The position numbers and the translations under genes are program-made. From CAJBLF01 sp964424505 (GTDB lineage Bacteria; Patescibacteriota; Gracilibacteria; Absconditabacterales; Absconditicoccaceae), in the NCBI GenBank assembly GCA_964424505.1, contig CAYRIQ010000016.1, forward strand, positions 1 through 17,661: DNA of 17,661 nt, read 5' to 3'. Position 1 is the stretch's first letter. The number at the start of each line of letters is the position of its first letter. The notes under the pieces are model-generated. The model was not told the DNA's origin and ran no database searches. It was given only the letters and a program-made list of their open reading frames with translations. Positions 1 through 5,290 of the stretch are shown piece after piece.

Positions 1-40
1 GAGTCCCCCCTCTGTTTCAGAGGGGGAAAGGGGGAGTAAT
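1..40. repeat. Partial copy of the inter-cassette 81-bp block
   Basis: This matches the right half of the block at 2120-2200: a CCCTCTG/CAGAGGG hairpin followed by GGGGGAGTAA. The left half lies outside the window. Confidence 0.75.
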
Positions 41-85
41 AATCCCCTGGGGGGAGGGGGAAACTAAGAGACAAAAAGATACTAC

Positions 86-113
86 TTGAAAAAATGAGAG
101 GAATCAGTATAGT
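86..113 (+). promoter_or_regulatory. Cassette 1 promoter
   Basis: The -35 is TTGAAA (86-91), the spacer is 16 bp and contains GAGAGGAATCAG, and the -10 is TATAGT (108-113). The same arrangement recurs before the other forward cassettes. Confidence 0.8.
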
Positions 114-143
114 ACTATCGTTTATCTTCTTACAAAGGAAAAG

Positions 144-344
144 ATGACTACAATAACAGTAGAGAAAAACAAGTTTGATATCTTAAAAACCTATGGTAGT
201 GAGATAGTAATTTCAATTGATAAAAACTTATGGAATAAAATATATGCTGACTATATAGAAGACCAGGATATGGAAAAGAATAAGACAAAACTTGTCAAAA
301 AATATAGTAATTCTATCAAATCTTGATTTGGACTAAAAATATAA
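144..344 (+). CDS. Putative antitoxin of a RelE-type pair (cassette 1)
   Basis: This is a 66-residue protein that I do not recognise by family; its role is inferred from position. It starts at an ATG with an AAAGGA ribosome-binding site five bases upstream (134-139). One in-frame TGA (324-326) is read as glycine, extending it to TAA at 342. It lies 2 bp before a RelE-like toxin gene, the usual antitoxin-first order, and its size suits an antitoxin. The first eight residues (MTTITVEK) and their 24 bases are identical to those of the cassette 2 antitoxin, although the rest differs. The strand-like start followed by a charged, probably helical tail would suit a DNA-binding end plus toxin-wrapping end, but that is inference. 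Confidence 0.75.
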
Positions 345-346
345 AG

Positions 347-592
347 ATGTTTATATTTACCAATATAGCAGAAAAGAGCCTAAATAAAATAGATTCTATA
401 AATAGAGAGTCTATTTTGTATAAGTTAAGACAAATCAAGGCATGAAAGATAGAATGAGATATTTCTAAATTACATAAATTTTGAGAAGCAAGCCACAGAC
501 TTAGAGTCGGGGATTATAGATTGATACTCAAAAAGGTTGAAGATTGATATATTGTGTTAGATATATGACATAGGCAATCAATTTATAGATAA
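347..592 (+). CDS. RelE/ParE-family toxin (cassette 1)
   Basis: This 81-residue protein is visible only when five in-frame TGA codons are read as glycine. Its C-terminal half has the RelE/ParE fold signature: residues 49-61 (S-H-R-L-R-V-G-D-Y-R-L-I-L) form the central strands, followed by Y-I-V-L-D-I-G-H-R-Q-S-I-Y-R, which matches the family ending in which H-R-x-x-I/V-Y is typical. RelE toxins cut mRNA in the ribosomal A site; ParE relatives poison gyrase. The sequence alone does not settle which activity applies, though the R-L-R-V-G-D-Y-R core and H-R ending fit RelE better. The gene lies 2 bp after its presumed antitoxin and is followed by the cassette hairpin and terminator. Length is normal for the family. 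Confidence 0.88.
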
Positions 593-622
593 GTTAACAA
601 TCTAATTGTTACTATAATATAT

Positions 623-655
623 CCGCACTCGTTTACCCTCGGTAAGCCGGGGCGG
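623..655 (+). repeat. Cassette-end GC hairpin, copy 1
   Basis: CCGC and GCGG ends enclose a perfect inner TTACC-CTC-GGTAA hairpin with several further pairs between. A TATAAT-containing AT tract precedes it, as in copies 2 and 5. It lies just before the terminator and recurs at the ends of several cassettes. Confidence 0.75.
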
Positions 656-667
656 AAAAACAGGAAG

Positions 668-695
668 ACCCTCGGCCGAAAGGCTGGGGGTTTTT
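668..695 (+). terminator. Rho-independent terminator, cassette 1
   Basis: The stem ACCCTCGGCC pairs with GGCTGGGGGT around a GAAA tetraloop and runs into a T tract. This unit recurs at the end of all seven cassettes. Confidence 0.9.
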
Positions 696-696
696 C

Positions 697-777
697 TTAC
701 TCCCCCTTCTTCCCCCTCTAAAATAGAGGGGGCTGTTCCCTTCCTCTATTTTAGAGGAAGGGTTAGGGATGGAGTAA
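697..777. repeat. 81-bp inter-cassette block, inverted orientation
   Basis: This 81-bp block begins TTACTCC and ends GGAGTAA. Positions 733-777 are an exact 45-base reverse complement of 1455-1499 and 2120-2164. The other half (697-732) is a diverged reverse complement of 2165-2200. The whole block is therefore flipped relative to the copy at 2120-2200, which has the same length. Confidence 0.88.
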
Positions 778-823
778 CCATCCCTTGGGGGGAGGGGGAA
801 ACTAAAAGACAAAAAGATACTAC

Positions 824-851
824 TTGAAAAAAAGAGAGGAATCAGTATAGT
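824..851 (+). promoter_or_regulatory. Cassette 2 promoter
   Basis: TTGAAA (824-829), a 16-bp spacer with GAGAGGAATCAG, and TATAGT (846-851). Both boxes are identical to those of cassette 1. Confidence 0.8.
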
Positions 852-880
852 ACTATCGTTTATCTGATAATAAAAAAAAG

Positions 881-1096
881 ATGACTACAATAACAGTAGA
901 GAAAGTGCCACAGAGTATAGTTAAGAAATATGGAACAAATATAGACTATAAGACATATAATAAATATATTCTTAAGGATAAAATAACTGCACTTAAGAAT
1001 GCTTTTTACAATCCAAAAAAAGATTCGTATTGACCATTTGAATGAGAACAAGCAATAAATTTTTTAAAACTATTAGACCATGAAGCTTCTATATAA
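881..1096 (+). CDS. Putative antitoxin of a YafQ-type pair (cassette 2)
   Basis: This 71-residue protein has two in-frame TGA codons read as glycine (Y-G-P-F-E-G) and no family I can name. Its assignment rests on position directly before, and overlapping by 17 bases, a YafQ-like toxin. It shares its first 24 coding bases, giving MTTITVEK, with the antitoxin of cassette 1, although the rest of the protein and the toxin differ. Few antitoxin families would be expected to conserve DNA so exactly at the start, so the shared part probably belongs to the repeated promoter module. Unlike cassette 1 it has an A-rich leader without a clear ribosome-binding site. Confidence 0.75.
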
Positions 1097-1349
1097 GAAA
1101 TCATTTACCAAATCATATCAGGACTTATGAGAGAAGATGAGGGATAAAGTCAAAAATGTCCTGCAAATTTTTATGCTCAACCCAATAGATAAAAGACTCC
1201 GTAATCATTGATTAGAATGAAAATATGCATGAAAAAGAAGTATTGATGTTACAGGTGATATTAGAATTATCTTTAAGGAACTAAGCGATTGAAAGTATGA
1301 ATTAGTGGAAATATATGATGTATGAACACATGCTCAATTATATAAATAA
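1080..1349 (+). CDS. YafQ-like mRNA interferase toxin (cassette 2)
   Basis: This 89-residue protein contains several TGA glycines. Residues 34-62 read N-P-I-D-K-R-L-R-N-H-G-L-E-G-K followed by Y-A-G-K-R-S-I-D-V-T-G-D-I-R, and the end is I-Y-D-V-G-T-H-A-Q-L-Y. This is the YafQ/RelE pattern. His43 and Asp60 align with catalytic His50 and Asp67 of E. coli YafQ, and the G-T-H-A-Q-L ending aligns with the stretch holding His87. YafQ cuts mRNA on the ribosome within coding frames and is held by DinJ. The YafQ residue His63 appears to be Asp56 here, a possible difference. The start overlaps the antitoxin by 17 bases, which suggests translational coupling. Confidence 0.9.
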
Positions 1350-1378
1350 TTAATAATCTAATTATTATTATAATATAT

Positions 1379-1412
1379 CCGCTCCTCGTTTACCCTCGGT
1401 AATCCGGGGCGG
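1379..1412 (+). repeat. Cassette-end GC hairpin, copy 2
   Basis: CCGC and GCGG ends around TTACC-CTC-GGTAA, preceded by the AT tract with TATAAT seen in copy 1. Small base changes relative to copy 1. Confidence 0.75.
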
Positions 1413-1423
1413 AAAAACAGGAA

Positions 1424-1453
1424 GACCCTCGGCCGAAAGGCTGGGGGTTTTTT
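1424..1453 (+). terminator. Rho-independent terminator, cassette 2
   Basis: Same stem and GAAA loop as cassette 1, with a six-T tract. Confidence 0.9.
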
Positions 1454-1454
1454 C

Positions 1455-1520
1455 TTACTCCATCCCTAACCCTTCCTCTAAAATAGAGGAAGGGAACAGT
1501 CCCCCCTCTGTTTCAGAGGA
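1455..1520. repeat. 81-bp block, left half intact, right half diverged
   Basis: The first 45 bases (1455-1499) are identical to 2120-2164. The second half starts the same (CCCCCCTCTGTTTCAGAGG) and then loses the match, so the closing GGAGTAA end is missing. Confidence 0.8.
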
Positions 1521-1554
1521 AGGAACTTCTGTGCTCTAAAATAAAGAAGAGCTA

Positions 1555-1582
1555 TTGAAAAAATGAGGAAAATCAGTATAGT
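1555..1582 (+). promoter_or_regulatory. Cassette 3 promoter
   Basis: TTGAAA (1555-1560), 16-bp spacer, TATAGT (1577-1582). The spacer is slightly diverged (GAGGAAAATCAG). Confidence 0.78.
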
Positions 1583-1611
1583 ACTATTACTTTACTACTT
1601 ACTTCAACATC

Positions 1612-1827
1612 ATGGGAACAACTAAATTTACTATAAAAATATCTCAAGAGGAAGATAAAAGCTTCTATGCAGAAGTGGTAGAATTGCCAGGATGTTTTTC
1701 TAGTGGAGAAACATTACAAGAACTAAAAGTAAATATAAAGGAAGCAATCCAGTGTTATCTCGAATGAATGCAAAAAGATATAGAGAAGGAGACGGTTTCA
1801 TTTGATTACTGGAAACAATATGCCTAA
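1612..1827 (+). CDS. hicB: HicB antitoxin (cassette 3)
   Basis: This 71-residue protein has the HicB partial RNase-H-like fold: an N-terminal strand (K-F-T-I-K-I), then F-Y-A-E-V-V-E-L-P-G-C-F-S-S-G-E-T, the E-L-P-G-C signature, then the helix L-Q-E-L-K-V-N-I-K-E-A-I. HicB binds and neutralises HicA and usually represses its own operon. No separate C-terminal DNA-binding domain is present, so operator binding, if any, would need another mode. One TGA is read as glycine. It overlaps hicA by 8 bases. Antitoxin-first order is the reverse of E. coli hicAB. Confidence 0.92.
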
Positions 1828-2035
1828 GTGAAGAATTAAACCAGAAGAACTTATCAAATTATTGAAGAAACACTGATTCATAGAACATCATCGAAAGGGC
1901 AGTCATTGTATGCTCAAAAATGAAACAACAGGAAAATATACAGTCGTCCCATGTCATGGGAAAGAATTATGAATCTGACTAACATTGAAGATAATTCTTC
2001 AGTCATGATTGGATCGCGATCTATTATATAAGTAA
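1820..2035 (+). CDS. hicA: HicA mRNA interferase toxin (cassette 3)
   Basis: This 71-residue protein has the dsRNA-binding-like HicA fold. It starts with helix K-P-E-E-L-I-K-L-L-K-K-H-G-F, then H-R-K-G-S-H-C-M-L with the catalytic His29, then the strand Y-T-V-V-P-C-H-G-K-E-L-G-I-G and helix L-K-I-I-L-Q-S-G-L. Conserved glycines at 4, 19, 50, 52 and 62 are TGA. HicA cleaves mRNA and is held inactive by HicB. The start lies within the end of hicB, an 8-base overlap that implies coupled translation. Confidence 0.93.
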
Positions 2036-2045
2036 TCATACCCTT

Positions 2046-2078
2046 CCGCACTCGTTTACCCTCGGTTTACCGGGGCGG
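2046..2078 (+). repeat. Cassette-end GC hairpin, copy 3
   Basis: CCGC...GCGG element as in copy 1, with GGTTTACCGG in place of GGTAAGCCGG on the right arm. The upstream TATAAT tract is missing. Confidence 0.72.
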
Positions 2079-2090
2079 AAAAACAGGAAG

Positions 2091-2118
2091 ACCCTCGGCC
2101 GAAAGGCTGGGGGTTTTT
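2091..2118 (+). terminator. Rho-independent terminator, cassette 3
   Basis: Same stem, GAAA loop and T tract as cassettes 1 and 2. Confidence 0.9.
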
Positions 2119-2119
2119 C

Positions 2120-2200
2120 TTACTCCATCCCTAACCCTTCCTCTAAAATAGAGGAAGGGAACAGTCCCCCCTCTGTTTCAGAGGGGGAAAGGGGGAGTAA
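2120..2200. repeat. 81-bp inter-cassette block, full forward copy
   Basis: Runs from TTACTCC to GGAGTAA. It holds two internal hairpins, CCTCTAAAATAGAGG and CCCTCTGTTTCAGAGGG. It is the reference copy for the inverted one at 697-777. Confidence 0.85.
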
Positions 2201-2218
2201 TAGAAGAAAGAGGAGAAA

Positions 2219-2626
2219 TTACATAACAATATATTCTTTGATGCATTCTAAAACCTCTGCAATATCAGACTCGACCATATCATTCGTAAATCTTATAATC
2301 CTATATCCACTTTCTTTGAGTAGATATTCCCTGAGCTCATCATAAGCTTTATTTTCCTTTCTATTGTGGATAGAACCATCAACTTCGATGATTAGTTTTG
2401 TGGGGTGATGGTAAAAGTCTGCAATAAAGAATCTGTCTATTCAAGAATGTTCTCTATAAGCAAATAATGGTTTTTGTCTGTGGAATTTTAGTCAAAAAAA
2501 CTTTTTACCTCTTAGGTATTCTCGAAGTATCTTTTCGGCTACTGTTTGATTATGTTTGAGATATGTAGAAAAAGACTTTATGTAATATGGCTTACGATAA
2601 AAACCTATATCTTCCATGGGGTACAT
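2219..2626 (-). CDS. DUF559-family nuclease-like protein (reverse-strand cassette 4)
   Basis: This 135-residue protein carries the DUF559 pattern of the PD-(D/E)XK nuclease fold, related to Vsr-type endonucleases. Residues 28-52 (T-V-A-E-K-I-L-R-E-Y-L-R and K-F-H-R-Q-K-P) match the family start. Residues 68-84 (I-A-D-F-Y then L-I-I-E-V-D-G) hold the likely catalytic Asp70 and Glu81, followed by the typical R-I-I-R-F-T-N. Two TGA codons are glycine. A second ATG three codons downstream is possible. It is the only cassette gene on the minus strand, so the terminator to its right cannot serve it. The family's biological role is poorly defined. Confidence 0.85.
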
Positions 2627-2706
2627 AAAAAATAAATCATCAGCAACAAGTATATACTAGTGAATCTAGAAAAAAATGGACAAAATCAGGAAGAATGTTG
2701 TGTCTG

Positions 2707-2725
2707 CCCCGAATTATCGTCGGGG
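2707..2725. repeat. GC-rich palindrome at the cassette 4 end
   Basis: CCCCGA and TCGGGG arms flank a 7-base loop where the CCGC hairpin stands in other cassettes. One of several unrelated-sequence CCCCG/CGGGG hairpins in the array. Confidence 0.65.
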
Positions 2726-2743
2726 TCGCGGATAAACAGGAAG

Positions 2744-2771
2744 ACCCTCGGCCGAAAGGCTGGGGGTTTTT
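2744..2771 (+). terminator. Rho-independent terminator, cassette 4
   Basis: Same GAAA-loop terminator as the other cassettes, plus strand, although the adjacent gene is on the minus strand. Confidence 0.88.
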
Positions 2772-2816
2772 CTATAATCAGCTAGAACCACCCGGGAGCA
2801 GGGACTGGAATAACTC

Positions 2817-2844
2817 TTGAAAAATCGAGAGGAATAAATACAAT
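2817..2844 (+). promoter_or_regulatory. Cassette 5 promoter
   Basis: TTGAAA (2817-2822), a 16-bp spacer with GAGAGGAAT, and TACAAT (2839-2844). More diverged than the rest but the same spacing and spacer core. Confidence 0.75.
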
Positions 2845-2877
2845 TAATAGGAAGAATATTTACTTTATATATATGCT

Positions 2878-3735
2878 ATGATCGATCAAAATAAATTACT
2901 TTCTACAGATATTTCATTATTTGATAATTTTAAAATAAGAAAGGTTTTATATAAAGATGAATGGTATTTTCCTGTATCTGATATTGTATATGTACTCACA
3001 GAAAGTACTAATGTTGTAGATTATATAAAAAAATTAAGAAGTAGAGATGAAGAGCTAAAAAAAGGATGGGGACAACTTGTCACCCCCCTTTGGATAAATA
3101 CCAGTTGATGACGTCAATTATTAAATTGTTGTAATACAAGATGTTCACTAAGAATAATTCAATCAATACCATCATGAAGAGCGGAGCCATTTAAAAAATG
3201 GTTAGCTTCTTTAGGAAATGAAAGAATAGAAGAAGTAAATAATCCTGAAATAGGAATAATAAGAGCAAAGGAAAGAGCTATAGAGTTACGAAAAAGACAA
3301 TGACATGATGATAAATGGATCACTAAAAGAATACAAAGTTTAGAAACAAGAAATTCATTTACGGATATGCTAAAAAATAGATGAATAGAAAAATGATTTG
3401 AATATGCATTATTAACAAATAAAGTATATAGTATTTGATTATGAATTAAATGATGAGCTAGTGAATATAGAGATATAAAATGAATAAAAAAACATGATAC
3501 TCTAAGAGATCATCTCGATCCATTAGAAATAGCATTGGTAGATCTAGCAGAAGCAGGATCACAGAAAATAATGGAAGAAAAGTGAAGTAAAGGATTTGAA
3601 CAGGTCCAAGATGCTGTAATAGTATGATCAGAAATAGCATGAAATGCAAGAAAAAACATAGAAGATAAAATAGGAAAATCTATAATTTCAGATAAAAATT
3701 ATTTAACAGATAATCAAAAGAATAAAAGAATATAA
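2878..3735 (+). CDS. BRO-N domain protein, DinD-like (cassette 5)
   Basis: This 285-residue protein is intact when 14 TGA codons are glycine. Residues ~17-110 form a BRO-N domain (I-R-K-V-L-Y-K-D-E-W-Y-F-P-V-S-D-I-V), known from phage antirepressors and baculovirus BRO proteins, where it binds DNA. The remainder resembles the C-terminal part of DNA-damage-inducible protein D: N-P-E-I-G-I-I-R-A-K-E-R-A, R-Q-G-H-D-D-K-W-I, L-R-D-H-L-D-P-L-E, and E-I-A-G-N-A-R-K-N-I-E. DinD is known in E. coli as a LexA-regulated inhibitor of RecA. Here there is no obvious LexA box, only the cassette promoter. It is the only long gene in the array and has no partner gene. Confidence 0.88.
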
Positions 3736-3774
3736 TTGGATAATAAATAATTTACCTTCCGCTCTCGCGGAAAA

Positions 3775-3792
3775 CCCCGTAGAACTACGGGG
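3775..3792. repeat. GC-rich palindrome at the cassette 5 end
   Basis: CCCCGTAG and CTACGGGG arms with a 2-base loop, next to a reduced CCGC-TCTC-GCGG hairpin. It stands between that hairpin and the terminator and is absent from cassettes 1-3. Confidence 0.7.
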
Positions 3793-3799
3793 CAGGAAG

Positions 3800-3827
3800 A
3801 CCCTCGGCTGAAAGGCTGGGGGTTTTT
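3800..3827 (+). terminator. Rho-independent terminator, cassette 5
   Basis: Same terminator with CGGCT-GAAA-GGCTG: one base of the stem changes but a pair is kept (T-G). Confidence 0.9.
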
Positions 3828-3876
3828 CTATTACCTCACCCCCTACCCTTTATCCACGAAGGTGGACTCTCCAATA

Positions 3877-3898
3877 CCCCGTAGCGAAATGTACGGGG
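3877..3898. repeat. GC-rich palindrome between cassettes 5 and 6
   Basis: CCCCGTA and TACGGGG arms with an 8-base loop, in a spacer that does not match the 81-bp block. Confidence 0.65.
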
Positions 3899-3937
3899 CA
3901 AGCTTAGAGAGGGGATAATCAATGGGTAGAAGAGGTA

Positions 3938-3965
3938 TTGAAAAAAAGAGAGGAATCAGTATATT
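3938..3965 (+). promoter_or_regulatory. Cassette 6 promoter
   Basis: TTGAAA (3938-3943), a 16-bp spacer with GAGAGGAATCAG, and TATATT (3960-3965). Confidence 0.78.
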
Positions 3966-3996
3966 ATCACTAATATTTACTTGCTAATAAACCAAC

Positions 3997-4233
3997 ATGG
4001 TAAATTTTACTGCTCTTTATACCAAAGAAGTTGAAGGCTGATATACGGTTGAGATATTGGAGTTGCCTGGTTGTGTAAGTTATGGAAAAGATATGGAAGA
4101 AGCACAAATGATGATAAAAGAAGCTGCTGCTGGGTATTTAGAAGCACAGAAAAAAATAGGAACAAACATGAAAAACTTCTTCAATAAAGAAACTTTTATT
4201 TCGTCTGTTCCTGTTGTATATGAAACAGTATAA
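3997..4233 (+). CDS. hicB: HicB antitoxin (cassette 6)
   Basis: This 78-residue HicB has the same plan as in cassette 3 but differs in sequence. It contains G-G-Y-T-V-E-I-L-E-L-P-G-C-V-S-Y-G, the E-L-P-G-C signature, and a helix M-E-E-A-Q-M-M-I-K-E-A-A. One glycine is TGA. It overlaps the following hicA by 14 bases, more than in the other two pairs. It has no DNA-binding C-terminal domain. Confidence 0.92.
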
Positions 4234-4426
4234 ACCAGAAGAAATCAAAAGATTTTTGATAAGTAATGGACGACAAGAAACTCATCAGAAATGAAGTCAT
4301 TGTTATTTGTATAATCCAGAAACCAAGAAATTGACAACCATCCCTATGCACTGCAAAGATATAAAGACATGAACATTGATGGCAATCCTCAGACAGACAG
4401 GACTAACCAAGAAAGATTTAGAATAG
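4220..4426 (+). CDS. hicA: HicA toxin (cassette 6)
   Basis: This 68-residue HicA has helix K-P-E-E-I-K-R-F-L, then H-Q-K-G-S-H-C-Y-L with catalytic His27 (the glycine before it is TGA), then L-T-T-I-P-M-H and the final helix. The strand after the catalytic His has I-P-M-H-C-K-D-I-K instead of the usual V-P-x-H-x-G-K-E-I/L, so it is the most diverged of the three. Its stop codon lies only five bases before the terminator stem; the GC hairpin present in other cassettes is missing. Confidence 0.88.
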
Positions 4427-4431
4427 GGAAG

Positions 4432-4459
4432 ACCCTCGGCTGAAAGGCTGGGGGTTTTT
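4432..4459 (+). terminator. Rho-independent terminator, cassette 6
   Basis: Same GAAA-loop stem and T tract, placed directly after the hicA stop without the CCGC hairpin. Confidence 0.9.
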
Positions 4460-4485
4460 CTTACTCCATCCCTAACCCTTCCTCT

Positions 4486-4498
4486 CCCGCCTTGCGGG
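4486..4498. repeat. Short palindrome inserted in the block
   Basis: CCCGC and GCGGG arms with a 3-base loop. It replaces the AAAAT loop of the CCTCT/AGAGG hairpin. Confidence 0.7.
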
Positions 4499-4539
4499 AC
4501 TATGTGCCATAGAGGAAGGGAACAAGTCTCCGGCGCCTG

Positions 4540-4559
4540 CCCCGCACAAAGTTGCGGGG
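4540..4559. repeat. Second short palindrome inserted in the block
   Basis: CCCCGCA and TGCGGGG arms with a 6-base loop, inserted on the left arm side of the CCCTCTG/CAGAGGG hairpin. Confidence 0.7.
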
Positions 4560-4631
4560 TTTCAGAGGGGGAAAGGGGGAGTAATAATCCCCTGGGGGGA
4601 GGGGGGAAACTAAAAGACAAATAGATACTAC

Positions 4632-4659
4632 TTGAAAAAAAGAGAGGAATCAGTATAAG
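4632..4659 (+). promoter_or_regulatory. Cassette 7 promoter
   Basis: TTGAAA (4632-4637), a 16-bp spacer with GAGAGGAATCAG, and TATAAG (4654-4659). Confidence 0.78.
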
Positions 4660-4689
4660 AGGATTGGTTTTATACTTAACTAAGAAAAT

Positions 4690-4938
4690 ATGTTATCAAA
4701 TTATGTTCATTTCCTTTTAGGAAAAGCAATGTATGAAAAAGATGAAAGTTGATATATTGTTGCAAGTGTTCCTTGATATCAGTGATTTTTTTCACAAGGA
4801 CAAAATATCGAAGAGGCAAGAGAAAATCTAGTTGATGCTATTGAATCAGTAATTTTTCATAAAATCCAACATAATGACGAAAAAATAATTAAAGAAATAA
4901 AATCTTTTACTTCAATACAGAAACTAGAATATGCCTAG
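4690..4938 (+). CDS. hicB: HicB antitoxin (cassette 7)
   Basis: This 82-residue HicB has a longer N-terminal segment than the other two, then G-Y-I-V-A-S-V-P-G-Y-Q-G-F-F-S-Q-G and the helix I-E-E-A-R-E-N-L-V-D-A-I. The usual E-L-P-G-C signature has become S-V-P-G-Y, and glycines at S-G-Y, P-G-Y and Q-G-F are TGA. It overlaps hicA by 8 bases, as in cassette 3. It carries no separate DNA-binding domain. Confidence 0.88.
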
Positions 4939-5149
4939 ATTAGTACCATTAAAACCAGAAGAAGTTTGTGATAAATTAAAGAAGGTATGATATAAATGAC
5001 CAGAAGTATGAGGTAAACATTTGCATATGACTAGATGATCAGATATGGTTCCTGTTCCAAAGCATTGATGAAAAGAAATATGAGTTGGTCTGATTTCTAA
5101 AATTATTAAAGAGGCATGAATTTCTAGAGATGAATGGATAAAATTATAA
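4931..5149 (+). CDS. hicA: HicA toxin (cassette 7)
   Basis: This 72-residue HicA has helix K-P-E-E-V-C-D-K-L, then G-G-K-H-L-H-M with the likely catalytic His30 in a G-K-H variant of the usual G-S-H, then V-P-V-P-K-H-G-G-K-E-I-G-V-G-L-I and helix I-K-E-A-G-I-S-R-D-E-W, which is close to the family consensus. Eight of its nine conserved-looking glycines are TGA, so under the standard code it would be missed entirely. It is followed by the full cassette-end hairpin and terminator. Confidence 0.9.
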
Positions 5150-5173
5150 TAAGTAATTATTACTATAATATAT

Positions 5174-5207
5174 CCGCTCCTCGTTTACCCTCGGTAAGCC
5201 GGGGCGG
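5174..5207 (+). repeat. Cassette-end GC hairpin, copy 5
   Basis: CCGC...TTACC-CTC-GGTAA...GCGG preceded by the same TATAAT tract as copies 1 and 2. Confidence 0.75.
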
Positions 5208-5217
5208 AAACAGAAAG

Positions 5218-5264
5218 ACCCTCGGCTTTCGCCCCGTAGTACTACGGGGTAGGCTGGGGGTTTT
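5218..5264 (+). terminator. Terminator of cassette 7 with a palindrome in its loop
   Basis: The usual ACCCTCGGCT and AGGCTGGGGG arms are kept, but the GAAA loop is replaced by 24 bases that hold the perfect palindrome CCCCGTAGTACTACGGGG (5232-5249). The T tract is short (four T). Confidence 0.85.
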
Positions 5265-5290
5265 CTAATCTTCTCTAATTGTCTAAAAAA

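Larger units (their letters stand above)
4461..4584. repeat. 81-bp block enlarged by two palindromic insertions
   Basis: The outer sequence matches 2120-2200 from TTACTCC to GGAGTAA. Both internal hairpins have been interrupted: extra sequence with CCCGC-CTT-GCGGG (4486-4498) sits in the first, and extra sequence with CCCCGCA/TGCGGGG (4540-4559) in the second. The block is thereby 124 bp long. Confidence 0.82.
1..5267. other. Array of seven toxin-antitoxin / single-gene cassettes in shared repeats
   Basis: Seven gene units follow one another. Their coding parts differ but their flanks are near-identical. On the upstream side lies a G-rich/C-rich block, then a TTGAAA-16 bp promoter with a conserved spacer. 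On the downstream side lies a GC hairpin and a terminator with a GAAA loop. Five units hold a toxin-antitoxin pair (RelE-like, YafQ-like, three HicBA). One holds a BRO/DinD-like gene and one a reverse-strand DUF559 gene. All pairs use TGA as glycine, so the genes are adapted to the host code. The layout recalls integron or superintegron cassette arrays, which are rich in toxin-antitoxin pairs, but no integrase is seen. Duplication and homologous recombination through the flanks would also explain it. The left edge is cut by the window. Confidence 0.8.

Noticed and set aside
2878..3735. Apparent pseudogene with many internal stops
   Set aside because: All internal stops are TGA and fall at glycine positions of the BRO/DinD family; with TGA=Gly the gene is intact.
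4303..4620. 105-aa minus-strand ORF
   Set aside because: It runs through hicA antisense, the terminator and the repeat block; its Pro/Ser-rich start comes from the C-rich repeat.
1..5267. CRISPR array
   Set aside because: The repeated units are separated by whole genes of differing size, not by short uniform spacers, and no cas genes are seen.
1..5267. Classical integron
   Set aside because: No integrase and no recognisable attC core sites; only the layout is similar, so it is kept as a hypothesis.
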